A stretch of DNA of 64,000 nt from Bedellia somnulentella (GCA_963576735.1 OY755181.1:5084001-5148000); one strand, 5' to 3'. Counted from the first letter of the stretch, positions 32,715-44,800 are shown. Made by a program: numbers and translations. The notes: generated from the letters alone by a model not told the origin.

Positions 32715-32885
32715 AGCTAGCCTTCTTTAGCTAGGTTTACATCAATCCTTACATTCCTCATACTTCGGACGCCTGCCTTTTGGAGCACACTCGTTTGGGT
32801 CCAAATGTGTCCTCCATGGTTTTCCTCTACTATAACTTAACAATGGCTCTTTAGATATATGTTTTAGTTTACTATCATCCATCCA
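32715..32885 (-). mobile_element. LINE C fragment
   Basis: cattcctcatacttcggacg, ccttttggagcacactcg and ggtccaaatgtgtcctcca match LINE C minus strand (compare 6500-6570). Confidence 0.65.
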
Positions 32886-33039
32886 TATATAATAAATATT
32901 AAATAAAAAAATATATTACATAAATTCATGTTTTACTTATACTTTACCTCGATCACAATTAATAAATATTGCCAACATTCTAACGTGTACACAGCTGAAA
33001 TAAATATTTACACTACTAAGATAATATTTGATGATTTGA

Positions 33040-33265
33040 TGGGATTGTTAGCATAGGACGGCCTCGTAAAACGTTTCTAGACCAGATAAAAAACGTTCTT
33101 ATAAAGGCGGGGGTCCGAAGTGAGAAGAATAAAAGAGCATGTATGAGAAGAATAAGGAATGTAAGGGAAGCAAGAAAGGTTTGTCAAGATCGTACTAAGT
33201 GGCGATCGATAGTCTCTGCCTACCCCAATGGGAATAATGGGCGTGAGTATAAGTAAGTAAGTAAG
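33040..33265 (+). mobile_element. LINE C 3' end
   Basis: Encodes the (G)RPRKTFLDQIKNVLIKAGVR...RACMRRIRNVREAR..CQDRTKWRSIVSAYPNG region and ends ggcgtgagtataagtaagta. Confidence 0.75.
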
Positions 33266-33444
33266 ATAATATTTACGATTCAAATCTATTTTTATAGCAG
33301 TTCATTTAATAAATGAGTAAAATCTTATTTGATGAGGATGAAAAGCTTTTGACAAGCAAGTCTGTGGTCCATCGTTCCTTAAGCTCTGTTATTAGTCTAT
33401 AAATCTCAAATTAGAATGTTGTGTTAATCCTTTGAGCGAAGTTT

Positions 33445-33812
33445 TAACATAAACATAAACGTTCACGCCGTTTATCCCCGAAGGGGTTGGCAGAGGTACC
33501 AATACTCCTGAACTCACATGGCAAGCGCCATCTAGTTTCCAGAGAAGGTACCCACGTTTTGCTTAGACAGTGTACTCACGTGATAGGGGGCAGGCCTATC
33601 GCCGTTTTGTACGAATACACTGTCACATGACTAAGTACAACTCAGCCATGTGGGTTTCCTCACGATGTTTTCCCTCACCGTTAGCAACCATGATAAATTA
33701 ACCACACATATGACTTTAGAAAAGACAAATTGGTGTAGGCCCGTCCCAGGATTGGAACTCACGCCCTTCTGTTTTTCGGGCGGGTGTTCTACCCACTGGA
33801 CTATCATGTCGA
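33445..33812 (-). mobile_element. SINE A, variant A2
   Basis: Minus strand: head cgacatgatagtccagtggg with the A2 anticodon region (acacccgcccgaaaaacaga) instead of the A1 one, and the A2 body marker aactagatggcgcttgccat. Shares both with 54593-54945. Confidence 0.85.
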
Positions 33813-33836
33813 AGTTTTAACCTTATTTAAATTAAT

Positions 33837-34200
33837 GTTGAAATATTGGAAGAGTGAACGGGTTAATATTTCCCTTACGAAAAAATTCGTTTACTATAGC
33901 GCTACCCCATTTTCTCCACGAGTGATAAGAGTGATAAGGGTATTGGGGCTATTTCAGTGATTTTTGGGCGTTGTGGTTTGAGACTCGTCACCAAAAACAT
34001 TTACTTCACAGTTTTTCCCACGAACGTACCAATAATGATCGACGGCCAGTCATATAACAATAACTATAATTTATATTTATTATATATTGTTGGGACGTTG
34101 ACGACAACCCAACTTTCACCCGCAACTGGCTGAAAACATTGGAGAAGCCAGAGACGCGTCACTTCAAAGGAGAGACAAATACTGTCACTACATTTTTGTA
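33837..34200 (+). repeat. Duplicated flank, copy 1 (no Helitron)
   Basis: Begins tgttgaaatattggaagag, includes a degenerate repeat B (33895-34040) and gttgggacgttgacgacaac, and ends tactgtcactacatttttgta at element E copy 1. Nearly identical to 35914-36153 plus 37149-37275. The Helitron empty site is the junction 34075|34076. Confidence 0.9.
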
Positions 34201-35508
34201 CAGATCTACAATCTTTTCTTGGCCGGCGGCGACACTGGTACTACTGTCGCCATTTTGAAATTTCGGCCTGTCATTGTCAGTTAGTTCTCAACTAAATAAA
34301 AATTATAGGGTGACCTACGTATATAATAAATTATCACTTTCATTAATATTTTTTGTAGTGGAAACTTTTTTTAAAGATAATTATTTTTATCATGTATCTT
34401 TGCTTATTAATAAACGCTTTTATTTCCAGTATTTGATATGAAAATTAAATAAAATTATTACTTATTTTGTTAAATTTTAGTTAGGTAGGCTAACACTGTC
34501 TAAAGAGTTGTGCGCACTTAAATAGCGGTGCGGGTTACGGGAAGTGGGGAATAGCTCCCGAATAAGATTTCACTTCGTATACACTGATGCGTGGGTTCTT
34601 ATCCTTATGCGGGGATCTACCAATGTGTAATTTCTAAAGTCATAACTGTCTGACATATATATAAAAATATAAGGCTGTTAACAGCAATAGAAAAGTGCCC
34701 ATAAATTCACTGACCCAGCAAAATGAATGACCCAAACGATATCTAATGTTTGGAATTATTTTTTCTGTGCCACCTTTTTAGGGGATCTATGTGTGAATAT
34801 GAAATGTAAAAGAAAGACAGAACACGACAAGTTAAGCCTCTGATTTACAGGAAAAAAAAATGATTTTATGTAGTTACCCACTTATCAACTCTGAGTGTCA
34901 CAAATAACAAATCCTTGAGTATAAAATAATGAAACAGTTTGCAGAGAAGTACAATTGACAGTGTTGTCGCTGAAAGCGATCTCTTCCAGACAATATTTGG
35001 GAGGTAAGATCAGCAAATTTAGGATACACAGTCATTCGGGTAGACATTGTTTACTTACAATGATAGTTATTACATACATACATACATATACTCACGACTG
35101 TGAATCCCTAGAAGGTGTAGCCAGAGCTAAGAAATTAGAAACTTCTCAGCCACTTATGGAAAGCTGAGTGGGGTAAATACTCGTATGGTAAAATAAAGGT
35201 TGTTGGTGATGGATCTCCAACCGCATCACCCAAAAGTCTCTTAAAAGCCCCAATACCGTTAGTCGCCTATTACGTACACCCACCGGCAAATGGGGTAGTG
35301 CTATTCTAAGCCAACACTACACAGCACCTAGTTATTAAATAAATGAATATTATTTAAATTGTTTTATTAAGACATATTTCAATACATAAGTAAATTAGCC
35401 TGTATGATGTAAAATTATTTCCCTTATAATGGTAAAATTTTATTTACTGGCAATACAAATTTCGATGACAGCGACGCCCTTACCGGCCAAGAAATGTATG
35501 TGGATCTG
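34201..35508 (+). mobile_element. Element E copy 1 (TIR, TA target)
   Basis: Left end cagatctacaatcttttc, right end (inverted) cagatccacatacatttc, both continuing into ttggccgg; TA flanks (34199-34200, 35509-35510). No coding sequence. It carries a nested repeat B (35073-35328) and a tail-F-like stretch (34935-35010), but not the SINE A found in copies 2 and 3. Confidence 0.85.
35073..35328 (-). mobile_element. Repeat B nested in E copy 1
   Basis: Flanked by tagttatta at 35064-35072 and 35329-35337. The same insertion site is occupied in E copies 2 and 3. Confidence 0.9.
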
Positions 35509-35530
35509 TATACAGATCCACAATCTTTTA

Positions 35531-35912
35531 CACTTATTCTTCATACTCCTAGGCAGGTTATAGTATACTTTCCAACAGAGTAGTGAAGGGCAATTTTGGG
35601 AAATTTCAGGAAAACGGGAGAAGTTGCTCCATTTTTTAAGCTTCCGTCGCGTGTGCAGCCTTAATAGTTAAGCTTACATAGAAATCATGTATGACGGAAA
35701 TATTCTTCATAAAATTGTCTAAAAAAGTTCCCGCAACAGTATATGTTTATCTTTTATGGTTGACTCACAATAACATGTGTAACTCCTGATAGCTTAGCAG
35801 TTCGGAGCATTCTGATTATATTTGTTTACTTTTACATTTATAATACTCTCATTCATCCCAAATTTAATAAAGGTAACATTATTGCCTATTCATTAAAAAA
35901 AGAATCATAGCA
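35531..35912 (+). mobile_element. Internal fragment of Helitron D
   Basis: Nearly identical to 29838-30209 (cttcatactcctaggcaggt to aaaaagaatcatagca). Neither Helitron end is present. Preceded by an orphan E terminus (tacagatccacaatctttt, 35511-35529). Confidence 0.9.
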
Positions 35913-35913
35913 T

Positions 35914-36971
35914 TGTTGAAATATTGGAAGAGTGAACGGGTTAATATTTCCCTTACGAAAAAATTCGTTTACTATAGCACTACCCCATTTTCTCCACGAG
36001 TGATAAGAGTGATAAGGGTATTGGGGCTATTTCAGTGATTTTTGGGCGTTGTGGTTTGAGACTCGTCACCAAAAACATTTACTTCACAGTTTTTCCCACG
36101 AACGTACCAATAATGATCGACGGCCAGTCATATAACAATAACTATAATTTATACTAGTGGATCGTCCCAGCTTCGCACGGGTAGCGTTGTTTTTTTAAAT
36201 ATCTGAGGTTTCTTTCTCCAGTCACTGCTCAAGCATTGTGAAATTCAGCGCAATGTTTTCAATTTATTAAATTTATAGCACTCCCTAAACAGGGTAGTTT
36301 GGTGATTTTTAATGCGCTTTAATGAACGGTTCAGTATTTCCGTTTAATAGCAAATTTTGGAATAAAACGCTATGAAGTATTTATAACAATCTAAAAAATA
36401 AATCATTACGTGTTGTAGGATGCAACTACTGGCGCTATCTAGTATGTTATATGTAAATTAGTAACGATTCGGTTTTGGTCACGGGCGCGATGGCTTATTT
36501 TATGTATAATTTCGGTGTTTCTCTACCAATTTCTATGATTCTTTTTTTACTGAATAGGTAATAATGTTACCTTTTTCAAATTAGGGATGAGTGAGAGGTT
36601 TACAAACGTAAGAGTAAACAAATATAATCAGAATGTTCCGAACTGCTAAGCTATCAGGAATTACACGTGTTATTGTGAGTCAACCGTAAAAGATAGACAT
36701 AAACTGTAGAGGATTTTATTTTAGATAATTTTGTGAAGAATATTTCCGTCATACATGATTTCTATGTAAATTTAACCATTAAGGCTGCACACGCGACGGA
36801 AGCTTAAAAAATGGAGTAACTTCTCCCGTTTTCCCAAAATTTCCCAAAATTCCCCTGTACTACTCTGCTGGAAAGTATACAAAAACCTGCGCAGGTGTGT
36901 GAAGAATAATTGAACCAAGTTTCGTTAAAATCCGTCGAGTAGTTTTTGTTTCCATAAGGAACATACAAACC

Positions 36972-37029
<58 letters not shown>

Positions 37030-37275
37030 AATTTTACTGATTGCATTTTTGGCATCAGTATCGATCCCTAATCACCACCTGATAGTTATTTTGAAAATAT
37101 ATTTCATGTACAGAATTGACCTCCCTACAGATTTATTATAAGTATAGATTTATTATATATTGTTGGGACGTTGACGACAACCCAACTTTCACCCGCAACT
37201 GGCTGAAAACATTGGAGAAGCCAGAGACGCGTCACTTCAAAGGAGAGACAAATACTGTCACTACATTTTTGTATA
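35914..37275 (+). repeat. Duplicated flank, copy 2 (with Helitron)
   Basis: Repeats 33837-34200, but split by the Helitron at 36154-37148. Confidence 0.9.
36154..37148 (-). mobile_element. Helitron D, non-autonomous, with defined empty site
   Basis: Minus strand: A|TCTATACTTATAATAAATC at 37148 and ...gatccaCTAG|T at 36154. Contains a long (gaca)n tract (36972-37026). Inserted exactly between A and T with no target duplication, as copy 1 of the flank shows. Confidence 0.95.
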
Positions 37276-37453
37276 CAGATCCACAATCTTTTCTTGGCCG
37301 GTAAGGGCGTCACTGTCATCGATATTAGTATTGCCAGTAAATAAAAACTAACCATTATAAGGGAAATAATTTTATATCATACAGGCTAATTTATTTGTGT
37401 ATTGAAATGTCTTAATAAAACAATTTATATAATATTCATTTAATTAATAACTA

Positions 37454-37708
37454 GTTGCTGTGTAGTGTCGGCTTAGAACAGCACTACCCCATTTCTGCCG
37501 GTGGGTGTACGTAAGAGGCGACTAACAACGGTATTGGGGCTTTTAAGAGATTTTTGAGAGATGCGGTTGGAGACCCATCACCAATAACCTTTATTTTACC
37601 ATCCTTACCCCACTCAACTTTCCAAAAGTGGCTGAGGAGTTTCTAATTCCTTAGCTCTGGCTACCCCTTCTAGGGATTTACAGCCGTGAGTATATGTATG
37701 TATGTATG
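37454..37708 (+). mobile_element. Repeat B nested in E copy 2
   Basis: Flanked by taataacta (37445-37453, 37709-37717), the inverted form of the duplication in copies 1 and 3. Confidence 0.9.
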
Positions 37709-37975
37709 TAATAACTATTATTGTAAGTAAACAATTTCGTTTTAATGTAAGCTAATTATATTTATTTATTTTTGCCTTTGTCTGGTATGTCTACCGAAAT
37801 GACTGTGTATCCTAAATTTGCTGATCTTACCTCCCAAATGTTGTCTGGAAGAGATCGCTTTTAGCGAGGCCTGCCAATTGTACTTCTCTGCAAACTGTTT
37901 CATAATTTTATACTCAAGGATTTGTTATTTGTGACACTCAGAGTTAATAAGACTACATATGGTAAATCAGAGGCA

Positions 37976-38247
37976 ACCGTGATAGCCCAGTGGGTAGAAC
38001 ACTCGGTTATCGTGCAAACGACTAGTGTTCAAATCCTGGGTCGGGCCTACACCAATTTGTCTTTTCTAAAGACATATGTGTGGTTAATTTATCATGGTTG
38101 TTAACGGTGAGGGAAAACATCGTGAGGAAACCCACATGGCTGAGTTGTACTTAGTCATGTGACAGTGTATTCGTACAAAACGGCGATAGGCCTGCCACCT
38201 ATCACGTGAGTACACTGTCCATGCAAAACGTGGGTACTCTGAACACC
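37976..38247 (+). mobile_element. SINE A (A1), 3'-truncated, in E copy 2
   Basis: Head accgtgatagcccagtgggt to tactctgaacaccag. The 3' end is missing, and about 50 bp of E sequence (present in copies 1 and 3) is absent at this site. Confidence 0.85.
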
Positions 38248-38378
38248 AGATCCCCTAAAAATGTGGCACAGAAAAAAATAATTCTAAACATCAGATATCG
38301 TTTGGGTCATTCATTTTGCTGGGTCAGTGAATTTATGGGCACTTTTTTATTGCTGTTAACAGCTTTGTAACATATAAC

Positions 38379-38740
38379 ATAACATAACACAAACGTTCAC
38401 GGCGAATATCCCCGAAGGGGTTTGGCAGAGGTACTAATACTTCTGAACATCACGTGACTTTGTCACCTGGTGTTCAGAGTACCCACGTTTTGCATGAACA
38501 GTCACGTGATAGGGGGCAGGCCTATCGCCGTTTTGTACGAATACACTGTCACACGACTAAGTACAACTCAGCCATGTGGGTTTCCTCACGATGTTTTCCC
38601 TCACCGTTAACAACCGTGATAAATTAACCACACATACGTCTTTATAAAAGACAAATTGGTGTAGGCCCGATCCGGTATTTGAATACTAGTCGCTTGCACG
38701 TTAACCGGTGTTCTACCCATTAAGCTATCATGTCGTATTT
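38379..38740 (-). mobile_element. SINE A (A1) in E copy 2, shared with copy 3
   Basis: Flanked by gctttgt (38372-38378) and gccttgt (38741-38747), an imperfect duplication. The same insertion is present in copy 3 at 61391-61764 and absent from copy 1. Confidence 0.9.
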
Positions 38741-39194
38741 GCCTTGTATTTTATATATATGTCAGAGAGTTATGTATGACTTAAGAAATGACACATTGGT
38801 ACATCCCCGCTTTAGGATTAGAACCCACGCATCAGTGTATACGAAGTGAAATCTTATTCGGGAGCATTTCCCCACTTCCCGTAACCCGCACCGCTTTAGT
38901 CATGCGCGTACAACTTTTCGGACGGTGTTAGCCTACTTAGATAAAATTTTACAAAATAAATAATAATCTTCATAATTTTTTATTTTGAATACTGGAAATA
39001 AAAGCGTTTATTAATAAGCAAAGATACATCATAAAAATAATTGTCTTAATAAAAAAGTTTCCGCTACAAATAATATTAATGAAAGTGATAATTTTTATTT
39101 AGTTGAGAACTAACTGACAATGACAGGCCGAAATTTCAAAATGGGGACAGTAGTTCCAGCCGTCGCCGCCGGCCAAGAAAAGATTGCGGCTCTG

Positions 39195-40439
39195 TAAAAG
39201 GCCGACGCCGGCTCATTTTCACCCCTTTTTTTCATCTCATTTACAATAGAAGACACGGAGAAGACGAGAAGACATTTTACTCATACTGTATAGAGTCAAA
39301 ATATAAATAGTAATACAGATAATACAGATGTAACAGTGCCTAGAACAACGATAAACCCAGTCAACGCAAAATCTGTTGTTATTTATTTCTTCAACATCAT
39401 CACATCGAGAGGCTCCTACGAGGCGGAACCGGCGGAACCAACTTCGTGGACGTGGAGCAGACGCACAAGTGCTGCTCCCGTTCATATATTTATCAAAGAA
39501 ATTCGTGTTAGTTACATGATTTTATGACTTTTCAGAGCTAAACTTGCAGCTCCATTGAGACTTAACTAGTTTTTTTACAGAATGTTTTTGGTGGGATATA
39601 ATTATCTATGTTAGTCACAAAAACCTTCAGGGCCAGCCAACCCTGCCGCCATTCATCCATCCAGACAAGATTTTAGCTGGATAGAATCTTATAAAAAATT
39701 GTGTGCAGATTCAGTAAGTCTAAGACAGTCATAAATATTTTATGAAAACTTAGTTTCTACACAACAAAATGATTCACGTGCCTGCCGCGCCGTAAATCAA
39801 AGATAACATATGCTCTTATAGTGCAGACTGTTCTGGTTCTGACACTGATTTAACAGATAATAGTATTTGTCGGGTGTCGGTGAATACATAAAATAGGAGT
39901 TGGAACGTATGTGCAATTACAAAATTGTAATGGATTCATGGATCAAACTAATGAGAATACGCCAAAACATACATAATTGATCAAAGCTGACATTTGTTAT
40001 ACGTTCCTATTTGAACATCTTCTAGATCGTTCGAGTAATGCTGAACATACGTTTTGTGTATTACCAATGTCCAGTAATAGGTGAGGAATAATTTCATTTC
40101 ATAGTTCTACACTGCAGAAAGGGCTCTCTACTTCTATATGCAGATGCATACCTAATTTACAATGATTTGAAAAAAGTATTTATATTCTGTTTTCTGTCAA
40201 AACTAACAACATACTTCACAGATCAAACTACAAATCGAATTATATTGAGGCTGGACCCAACAAAACGCAGTCCTTCTAAATAAAAACGAACGTCCGCAAG
40301 CTGGACTCTACATTTCCTCGAATAATAAAGACAAAAGACCGGACGTCCCGTATAGAACGTTTTACTTCGCATCCTTTTTGGGTGAATAAAGGCTCGTTAG
40401 TTTAACAGTTTTTAACACAGATTTTGAAATAAACAAATA
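39195..40439. other. Unassigned
   Basis: A moderately GC-rich part at 39195-39480 with short ORFs on both strands, then AT-rich sequence. No family recognised. Confidence 0.4.
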
Positions 40440-40505
40440 CATACATATACTCACGCCACTATTTCCCATCGGGGTAGGCAGAGACTATCGATCGAAACTT
40501 TGACG
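40440..40505 (-). mobile_element. LINE C terminal fragment
   Basis: acatatactcacgccactat and ggtaggcagagactatcgat: the last ~60 bp of LINE C. Confidence 0.7.
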
Positions 40506-41189
40506 TTATTTTGTAAAAAAAGGTTCGTCTGAACTCATTACTTGAATTAAAATTGAACTCTGTAACAATGTTTTAAATCTTTTATTTATTTGAACAGCAA
40601 GCCAAATATTAAAAACTAAGTTAAAACCTAATAATTTGAATACCATACAAAAATGTTAAAATCGTTTTGATTTTAAAATTCATATTTTGTGAGTGCTCAG
40701 TGTGAGTTTATTCGTTTATCCAGCCTAAAGACTTGCTGAAGTAGACGATGAATATTAATAATACTGCTTTACGAAGTGTTACTCAACATACTCTTTAGAG
40801 GTATTATTAAGCCACTGAAATGCAGTTGTCTTTTATGAATTACAGAAACTAGGCTAGCCAAAATCCACTCTTTATAAGTTTCTCTACAACTCGAATGTAA
40901 AATTCATAAGTTTGAAATTTCATTCGTTTCAGTGATGTATTCATGTGGGCGTAATACATGCATACATGCATGTAGTATGTATGTGTGGTGGAAACGTTTC
41001 TATCCAGCTTACTTTACAGCAGAGTACTTCAACGCTGCATGGCGGTGCATTCCAAACAAACGTGAGGATAATCCCCCGACTATTTTATTCTGAATGTTGT
41101 GTAAATATTCTATATAAGTATCTAATAAAATGGATCTCTTAATGTGTTTGCTTGGCTCAAAATAAGTGAACATGAATATTTTCAGTATA
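40506..41189. other. No recognisable feature
   Basis: AT-rich. A short catgcatacatgcatg run near 40957. Confidence 0.5.
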
Positions 41190-41222
41190 CCCCTATGGGA
41201 ATTATTAGCGTGAGTATAAGTA
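41190..41222 (+). mobile_element. LINE C terminal fragment, minimal
   Basis: tacccctatgggaattatta then gcgtgagtataagtaa, only the final ~33 bp. Confidence 0.45.
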
Positions 41223-41229
41223 ATTGAAA

Positions 41230-41720
41230 TTAAAAGATTGAGTCGAAGTAGTCGGTTTGGTTGTCGTGTCATGTAATGTAGACGGTCGAGTTTGTGGTGT
41301 AAGTTCGACTGCGTTTGGTTGCGTGATGTGTAGGAGTGTGTGAAGTTTACCCTTGCAGGTTCGGCAGCTACTGGCTCGGCAATTTGGTAATATATGGTTA
41401 GCTGATAGGCAGTTCAGACAGAGACCTAGTCTCTTAACAATATGCGCGTCGGTGCGTTCAAGGACGAAAACTTGGAACATTGGTTAATGTAGTGGGCCTC
41501 CCTACAGTTCGAGCACTGATTACGAGGAAAAATGAATTAGGACGATACCTTGTTATTGGTTTGGGACGGAGGGCACGTGGTTACAAGCGCCTTCCTCGGT
41601 GGGAGCTCGCAGGGGACGCCGTCGCTGTGTTCGGGTGCAGCGTGGCTCAACTCCTCCAGCAGATTGGCCTGATTGCGGAGGAACGCCTTGAATTCCTTGT
41701 AGTGTAGGTAGTTTACGTTA
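41230..41720 (-). pseudogene. BEL/Pao-type gag zinc-knuckle fragment
   Basis: Minus strand, two frames: first QCSNCREAHYINQC (C-x2-C-x3-H-x4-C, about 41525-41483) preceded by a helical YKEFKAFLRNQANLLEEL stretch, then after a frameshift GLCLNCLSANHILPNC and CRTCKGKLHTLLH (41430-41335). This three-finger order ending in HTLLH is characteristic of BEL/Pao gag. An internal stop occurs near 41540. Protease and RT are not present nearby, so it is an isolated fragment. Confidence 0.75.
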
Positions 41721-42231
41721 ATTAATATTTTCTTCCCAATTCGGTATGCAAAGTTTTACTAAAGTGATGCTGATTACAAAACCATTTCGAGATATTATGG
41801 TTATAAACAATATTTTCTTGAAATTATATCAATTGAAGCTAAGATGACTGTTATTTTATCAAAAAACTGTAACAGTTTTTGACCTTCAATGTTGTTTCAA
41901 AGACATACGGTTTTGCAGTTTATTAATAAAATATCGAAAATCATAGGTTTGTTTAGTATGATATCGTAATAATTTCATTTGACATCACAAATTCATGATA
42001 TGTTTTGCAATCAGCAACATTTTTATAACACATTTCGCTTCATTTGCATGTCGCTACGTGATTTTATCTATCGATGACGTCATTAAGTACAAAAGTTGGA
42101 CAATCTTTAAAAAATCATAACTTTACAGTTACTCATTTTAAATGGAAAATATTCAAATGAGTCTTTTATTTTCGTGTTTACTATCGAATAAAAATATTTA
42201 ATAAATACCAAAAAAAAACTTTGCATACCGA
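41721..42231. other. No recognisable feature
   Basis: AT-rich. Confidence 0.5.
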
Positions 42232-42560
42232 ATTTCGTTGCATTGTTTTTTCAAGTTTAGAACTAAGGAAAAATATTATTAGCAAATCACACCCATCGGT
42301 TGGAACATTTAATGATCTTAGTGTTCGCTACGATATGCTATCTGTTAATGATCTAAGAGTTAAAGCTGCAGTGGGAACTGTATCAATTTTCAACAGAGTT
42401 CTCAAATTATATACAAGTACTCTGGGGTTGTTAATCTTACACAGAGCAACTGCCAAGCCTATTACTATTTTTTGCCAAACGACTTAGAAAAGAAATTTTA
42501 AATAATAGCCCAAAATACGATAATATCCCAAATTATGCCAGTCACTTACTAGGAAATAGG
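42232..42560 (+). pseudogene. LINE C-terminal remnant (Jockey-type), frameshifted
   Basis: VRYDMLSVNDLRVKAAVGTV is typical of the region after the RT in Jockey-type LINEs. The continuation changes frame after TSTLGLL, with RKEILNNSPKYDNIPNYASHL read from about 42487. Confidence 0.5.
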
Positions 42561-44138
42561 TACTACCTATTTCTTAACCTCCCTGATCCAGCAGTCTTCT
42601 TCAAAATTCTTTGTCTGAAATGGTCGACCGCCACGTGCTCGATATGGCGTCCGTGTGAAACAAAGGAACTCACAGCTAGCCTCGTTTCGTCGAACAATTT
42701 CTCGGGCCGCTCGTTGCCAGCTCCTTGCGTGTTAGCTGGAGAGTCTCGTCTTCCAGTTTCGGGGTCACCATATGTTTCTTCGTCATTGAGGCTGATGCGG
42801 ATGCGGAGAAAAATGAAAGAAGCCGTGCTGTTCAGTCGAATGTATTTTCGGAAGTGACAATTGGTAACAATCATAGATATACAAGTAAATTATGTCATAG
42901 ACAATAACAAATTTAATTGGTGAACGTAAAAAGAATAAACTATTTGCTAAACCTCCTTACATAATACTAGTAAAATAAAAAGTTCGTAGCTGTACACCTA
43001 GTAAAGGTGAAGAAACCTTGCTGGCGATGTCTGCCATGCTGACAGTAATTTTCATAATGTCCTGCTTTTTAGAGGTAATTTGAAGAGAATCAACGCTATT
43101 ATATTATTGGAAGCAGTTTATTATGCATGGATCATATATACAAACTCTTTCGTGATCGCGTATATTGTCCGTCAAACTAGATGGTCAGATTCGATGAAAT
43201 TATAACAATTCGATTATGTGCTACGAAAATTATTTATTGCAATCAAGGCAGGAGGTATAGGTATTTATTTACAAAAACAAGCAGTAACATATGTATTTTC
43301 AGTGAAAAATTCAAGGCCTTCTTTTAAGCTGTGTAGCGGTTTCGAATGGCAATAATCCACGTGTGTCGTGAGACTTAGGCTTAGGTTTTTTGGGCATCTT
43401 AAGTAATTTATGTGTCATATGGCTGAAGGATCATCACCAGATATTCTTTGTTTTACAATGTTTGCTCCATTAAGCTTCCATTTTTTGACTAACTACCTCT
43501 AAAACAAAACCTGGGCCAAATTGGGAATTATGGATTCAGACGACTTAAGACTATAAGTCTCGTTCTCTCAACAGCTACTGAAAATGTTAGAGAGAGCTCG
43601 ATGTATATCTATTTATTTTGTTTGTATCGAAAGGTATTGGAAGACGTAAAGGCCTTACTGTTTTATGTATCTTCAATAAAACAGAGAGCTAAGCTTAAAG
43701 AAAAGGATACGTTTCACAAACGGAATGTTAAACTGTAACGTACTCAAACAAAAGCTGGCTTTTATTCAAGTTTACGCATTGACGACAAGAACGGAAACTA
43801 TTTATTACCGGTTACCTATTAAACTATTAAAGGCGGCGGTGACGGTATGTCATACACTTTAGAACCAATCAATGAAATATTCACACCCTCATGAAAATTT
43901 GGAACAGCGCCTAACTTCTTAACGAGCCCTTCGGCTTATGGTATAAATTTAGTAAATTCAATGAACATGTAATTGTGTGAGGAATGAACAGTTTCAACTA
44001 ATATGAAAATCTTTATTTGTATATTCATTTCATTATATTGCAATATGTATATGGCAATTACTGGTAACTACGGGCACACATGAGTCCCGAATCCAATTCC
44101 ATCCCGTTGTAACGAGTGGTACGTGCCCGCTAATGATT
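42561..44138. other. Unassigned
   Basis: 42565-42870 is GC-richer, with a 103-codon minus ORF (MIVTNCHFRKYIRLN...) lacking any motif I know. The rest is AT-rich. Confidence 0.4.
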
Positions 44139-44180
44139 TACGAGTGTCAGTATCCGATATATACCGGATGGACACTCGTA
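44139..44180. repeat. 42-nt perfect-armed hairpin
   Basis: Outer arms tacgagtgtc and gacactcgta are exact inverted repeats. Inner arms atccg/cggat pair around atatatac. No promoter or terminator context. Confidence 0.6.
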
Positions 44181-44539
44181 TCATGAATTACGAGATACAT
44201 TTATCACATTAATTAATCATGAAATACATTTATCTGACTCCTTCCTTAATTTATACACATATTACATATATTAAACTGTAACTACGGCAGAGCTGTACAT
44301 TAAATATAATAGAAATTGATTGGATATGATACAATTAATGAAGAACTAAATCTGCGATGTTATAAAAACCAACTGTGTTTCGTTCGTTCTGTATGCTCGC
44401 AGATTACTTGAATACCGGATGTATCTTGATCAAATTGGACATGAAGGTTAACACCGAATCAACATTTAGAACAGCAATAATCTCATCAGTGCAACAGCGT
44501 AATGAACCATAAATCTTAAATGAATGCAATAATCGCAGT
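44181..44539. other. No recognisable feature
   Basis: AT-rich. Confidence 0.5.
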
Positions 44540-44800
44540 GTTTGTTTTTTTTTATAGAAAAGTCATGGTCATATAAAATGCTTTAAACAAAAAAAGCAAG
44601 TGCGAGTCGACTTATATAACAATGTTATCTACGCGGATGAAGTCACGGCTGGGAAACGATAATTAACGATCAAATTTTAAATATTTGCAAATTAACACAT
44701 AAGTGCAACCGGCGATCTTTTTCAGAAGAATTTTCAACGGTAAGGTAGAAAGAATCAACTATTTACAAACTAAATACATACGAAAACCACTTAATATACT
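44540..44800 (+). mobile_element. Degenerate Helitron-like 3' end plus LINE tail
   Basis: Parallels 140-400 (tcatggtcatataaaatgct, gtgcgagtcgacttatataa, ctacgcggatgaagtcacgg) and continues to atcaactatttacaaac, which in the first copy lies beyond the Lep1-like SINE. Confidence 0.45.

Larger units (their letters stand above)
37276..39194 (-). mobile_element. Element E copy 2, inverted, with extra SINEs
   Basis: Ends cagatccacaatcttttc and (inverted) cagagccgcaatcttttc; TA flanks (37274-37275, 39195-39196). Relative to copy 1 it lies in the opposite orientation at the same flanking sequence. Carries repeat B (37454-37708) and two SINE A copies. Confidence 0.85.

Noticed and set aside
36970..37028. 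Regular short repeats (GACA)n could be mistaken for a CRISPR-like or satellite array.
   Set aside because: A simple 4-bp microsatellite inside a Helitron, without spacers; the same tract is in the other Helitron copies.
41230..41720. A complete BEL/Pao element or virus-like gene cluster.
   Set aside because: Only the gag zinc-knuckle segment is present, frameshifted and with a stop; no protease, RT, integrase or LTR pair was seen around it.
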